The translations under genes were made by a program, and so were the position numbers. The notes under the pieces are model-generated. The model had not been told where the DNA came from. It saw only the letters and a program-made list of their open reading frames with translations, and ran no database searches. From positions 1 to 8,037 of the forward strand of contig JAGPFK010000047.1 of NCBI GenBank assembly GCA_018056585.1: a stretch of DNA of 8,037 bases, written 5' to 3'. Below are positions 6,450-8,037 of the stretch, in pieces. Each line of letters starts with the position of its first letter. Within the stretch, counting starts at the first letter, position 1. This stretch comes from Clostridia bacterium. Its GTDB lineage: Bacteria; Bacillota; Clostridia; Saccharofermentanales; UBA5734.

Positions 6450-7751
6450 TGTACCCAAAAGAAATTCATCCTCCGCCCGCAGGCCGATAACCGGTACAAT
6501 AGTGCCAGTAGCCGGTTGTTGATTCGAGGAGAAGAGAACCGGCACATAATTCGGCGTATACCCCCTGTACAGGCCATCTTCCTTTTGCTGCTCGACCAGA
6601 ACCGCGTGTACCCGTCCCACTTGTCTTTCGTGGTATCGCCTTGATAGCGTCAGAGCCAATTCCTTCATCTGCCGGCTTCTCCTCGTTTTTTCTTTATCGG
6701 GGACGACATCGGTCATCCTGGCTGCAGCTGTTCCGCTTCGGGCAGAGTAGCGAAAAATGTGTATACGCGAAAAAGCAATCTCACGGCAAAAATCAAGACT
6801 TTCCGCAAAATCAGTTTCCGTTTCACCCGGGAACCCTACAATGATGTCTGTTGTAATTCCAGGATCATCAAAAGCCTGACGGAAGGAAGAGACAAGGGCT
6901 CGATAATCTTCTTTCCGATAATCTCTATTCATGAGAGCCAGCACGCGGTCACTGCCACTTTGCAGAGACAGATGAAAGTGCGGGCATAAACGGGGGTTTT
7001 GCATAGCCAGCTCGATGAATCGATCGGTGATCCCATAAGGTTCAAGAGAACCCAGGCGAATTCTCTCAATGCCATTTATTCCGGCCAACTCAAGGGCCAA
7101 TTCCATGACAGCATGCGTGGGCAGGCCAAGGTCTGTTCCGTATGAACAAAGATGAATGCCGGTCAGAACAATCTCTTTATACCCGGCTTTGGCCAACGCG
7201 CGAGCTTCCTTTATAATCTGGCTTCTGTCCCGGCTTCGCACACGCCCGCGGGTGAGCGGAACGACACAGTAAGAACAAAATTGGTTACAGCCATCTTCAA
7301 TTTTGATATAGGCACGATGATCCGTCTGTTGGGCCACAGAACCCAACTCATCATACGTTGGTTTTTCGCAAAATACAGCAGAATCATTTTCTTGATGTGG
7401 CAGATTTCTTCGTTCCGAAAGAAAAGACAAAACAATCTGGCAAGTTTCGCTTTTATGATCATTGTCAATGAGAAGATCAGCGTAGGGTTCCGCTCCGCCC
7501 AGAACAACCTGGCACCCGATGGCCACGACCAAAGCATCCTGATTCATTTCCCTGGCACGCCTGAGAAATTGTCTGGACTTTCGTTCGGCCTCCGTTGTGA
7601 CGACACAGGTGTTGATAAGATAAACATCTGCCTCTTCAGTAAAAGGAACCAGATCAAAGCCTGCTTCTTTAAATTGCATTCTGATGGCATCCGTTTCATA
7701 TTGGTTGGTTTTACATCCCAAAGTGTGAAAAGCCGCCTTCATTTTTGCCAT
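6441..7751 (-). CDS. mtaB: tRNA (N6-L-threonylcarbamoyladenosine(37)-C2)-methylthiotransferase MtaB
   Basis: MtaB is a cytoplasmic radical-SAM enzyme with two [4Fe-4S] clusters that converts t6A37 to ms2t6A37 in ANN-decoding tRNAs. Numbered from ATG 7751 (436 residues), the N-terminal UPF0004 domain binds one cluster through C13 (LGCKTNQYE), C49 (INTCVV) and C80 (IGCQV). The radical-SAM CxxxCxxC is C155, C159 and C162 (GCNQFCSYC), followed by PLTRGRVRSR. Later landmarks are LTGIHL, SLQSGSD and TDIIVGFPGET. The last 65 residues form the TRAM-type RNA-binding domain. LGCKTNQYE at the N-terminus is typical of MtaB (YqeV) rather than MiaB or RimO. The frame also extends to a TTG at 7832, but that start has a poor ribosome site, and it adds 27 residues not seen in the family. 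ATG 7751 has AGGAGG 13 bases upstream, which is long but strong. The gene is divergent from the HPr-like gene and leads the leftward array. Confidence 0.95.
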   Translation of the reverse strand: MAKMKAAFHTLGCKTNQYETDAIRMQFKEAGFDLVPFTEEADVYLINTCVVTTEAERKSRQFLRRAREMNQDALVVAIGCQVVLGGAEPYADLLIDNDHKSETCQIVLSFLSERRNLPHQENDSAVFCEKPTYDELGSVAQQTDHRAYIKIEDGCNQFCSYCVVPLTRGRVRSRDRSQIIKEARALAKAGYKEIVLTGIHLCSYGTDLGLPTHAVMELALELAGINGIERIRLGSLEPYGITDRFIELAMQNPRLCPHFHLSLQSGSDRVLALMNRDYRKEDYRALVSSFRQAFDDPGITTDIIVGFPGETETDFAESLDFCREIAFSRIHIFRYSARSGTAAARMTDVVPDKEKTRRSRQMKELALTLSRRYHERQVGRVHAVLVEQQKEDGLYRGYTPNYVPVLFSSNQQPATGTIVPVIGLRAEDEFLLGTQT

Positions 7752-7764
7752 ATCGATTGAAATG

Positions 7765-7770
7765 CCTCCT
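7765..7770 (-). promoter_or_regulatory. Ribosome binding site supporting the shorter MtaB start
   Basis: A perfect AGGAGG lies inside the longer TTG-initiated frame and 13 bases before ATG 7751. The spacing is longer than usual, but no comparable site precedes the TTG at 7832, and the family N-terminus begins at the downstream ATG. Confidence 0.55.
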
Positions 7771-7815
7771 GTATTAGCCGTATCCTGTTTTTCAAGGGTT
7801 GACAGATCGGTGGTT

Positions 7816-7824
7816 TCTATAGCA
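7816..7824 (-). promoter_or_regulatory. Candidate extended -10 promoter for mtaB
   Basis: Read on the minus strand this is TGC followed by TATAGA, a TGn-extended -10 element with five of six consensus bases. No good -35 is seen at 17 bases. A start site about 7 bases downstream would fall near 7809. That is inside the longer TTG-initiated frame and would make translation from ATG 7751 the only option. The call rests on sequence resemblance only. Confidence 0.35.
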
Positions 7825-7835
7825 CAATTCAATTG
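7825..7835. repeat. 11-base palindrome in the mtaB/HPr-like divergent region
   Basis: CAATT-C-AATTG is a perfect palindrome about a central base, lying directly upstream of the candidate mtaB -10 element. It could be an operator half-site pair, but it is short and AT-rich, so chance is a real alternative. Confidence 0.35.
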
Positions 7836-7872
7836 GATTTTACCTGTTTTCCTTCTTAATCAAGCAAAATCC
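7835..7872. repeat. Inverted repeat with 7-base arms in the mtaB/HPr-like divergent region
   Basis: GGATTTT (7835-7841) and AAAATCC (7866-7872) are perfect inverted arms separated by 24 bases. The repeat lies upstream of both divergent genes. It is a poor terminator (AT-rich stem, long loop) but could be a regulator site. Confidence 0.35.
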
Positions 7873-7898
7873 GTCAATCATAAATAAGGAGAGACCTT

Positions 7899-8037
7899 AT
7901 GAAATTCAAAATTCATCTGAAATCAATCAATGATGTCAAGGAATTCGTACGTATTGTCAATGATTTCTCATATGATATTGATCTGGCTTCAGGCCGTTAT
8001 ATTGTGGATGCCAAATCAATCATGGGCATCTTCAGCC
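7899..8037 (+). CDS. HPr-like protein (PTS phosphocarrier fold), 3' end beyond window
   Basis: The first 46 residues fit the N-terminal part of the HPr fold. After the first strand (KFKIHLKS) comes a helix (INDVKEFVRIVNDF), a strand (YDIDLASG), and the segment VDAKSIMGIFS. This last segment matches the KSIMG region around regulatory Ser46 of Bacillus HPr, with S40 here as the equivalent. The GxHARPA segment carrying the phosphorylated His15 is replaced by SINDVKEF, with asparagine near the histidine position, so phosphotransfer from enzyme I is unlikely. Similar histidine-lacking HPr-like proteins occur in Clostridia and are of unknown role, perhaps regulatory. The start is secure: AAGGAG lies 7 bases before ATG. 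The gene is cut by the right edge, so total length and C-terminus cannot be judged. It is divergent from mtaB. Confidence 0.85.
   Translation, partial: MKFKIHLKSINDVKEFVRIVNDFSYDIDLASGRYIVDAKSIMGIFS

Noticed and set aside
7152..7760. 202-codon open frame on the plus strand
   Set aside because: It is antisense to mtaB, shows no family resemblance, and has no convincing ribosome site.
7835..7872. Inverted repeat considered as a Rho-independent terminator
   Set aside because: The stem is AT-rich, the loop is 24 bases and no T-run follows. It also sits upstream of two divergent genes, where a terminator is not expected.

Overview
The window is typical of a low- to mid-GC Bacillota (Firmicutes) chromosome, most likely Clostridia. 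The main evidence is the ireB-ruvX-DUF1292 trio (yrzL-yrrK-yrzB in Bacillus subtilis), a gene cluster characteristic of that phylum. An MtaB-type tRNA methylthiotransferase, strong AGGAGG-type ribosome binding sites and a clostridial-style HPr-like protein support this. I cannot name a genus from the sequence alone.

Layout. Nine genes run leftward on the minus strand, almost end to end. In order of transcription they are: mtaB (7751 to 6441), ireB (6385 to 6134), ruvX (6124 to 5681), a DUF1292 protein with a cysteine-rich N-terminus (5610 to 5227), a second DUF1292 protein that overlaps or closely follows it (about 5264 to 4917), a DUF2156 protein (4890 to 3973), a CPBP-family membrane protease (3959 to 3048), ammonia-dependent asparagine synthetase asnA (3012 to 1993), and a large membrane-anchored protein (1964 to beyond base 1). 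The last has a beta-propeller followed by a carbohydrate-binding-like domain. The gaps are 9 to 70 bases and there is no recognisable terminator between genes, so read-through is likely. One HPr-like gene points right from 7899 and is cut by the right edge. It is divergent from mtaB. No stretch over 300 bases lacks a gene, and I see no RNA gene, mobile element or CRISPR array.

Regulation. Three sites with extended -10 (TGn plus a TATAAT-like hexamer) character lie upstream of mtaB, upstream of ireB and upstream of the first DUF1292 gene. The leftward array may therefore be transcribed from several internal starts rather than as one unit. The mtaB/HPr-like divergent region carries a short palindrome and a longer inverted repeat that could be operator sites.

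How the genes fit together. The first half is housekeeping: tRNA modification (MtaB), a small substrate of the PASTA kinase pathway (IreB), and a YqgF/RuvX-fold nuclease or rRNA-processing factor. The second half turns to amino-acid supply (AsnA), probable envelope functions (DUF2156, CPBP) and an exported multidomain protein. The most unusual items are the exported propeller/carbohydrate-binding protein, the pair of DUF1292 genes with a shared region of opposite charge, and the HPr-like protein without a phosphorylatable histidine. I did not find convincing evidence of a wholly new system; the exported protein is the best candidate for follow-up.
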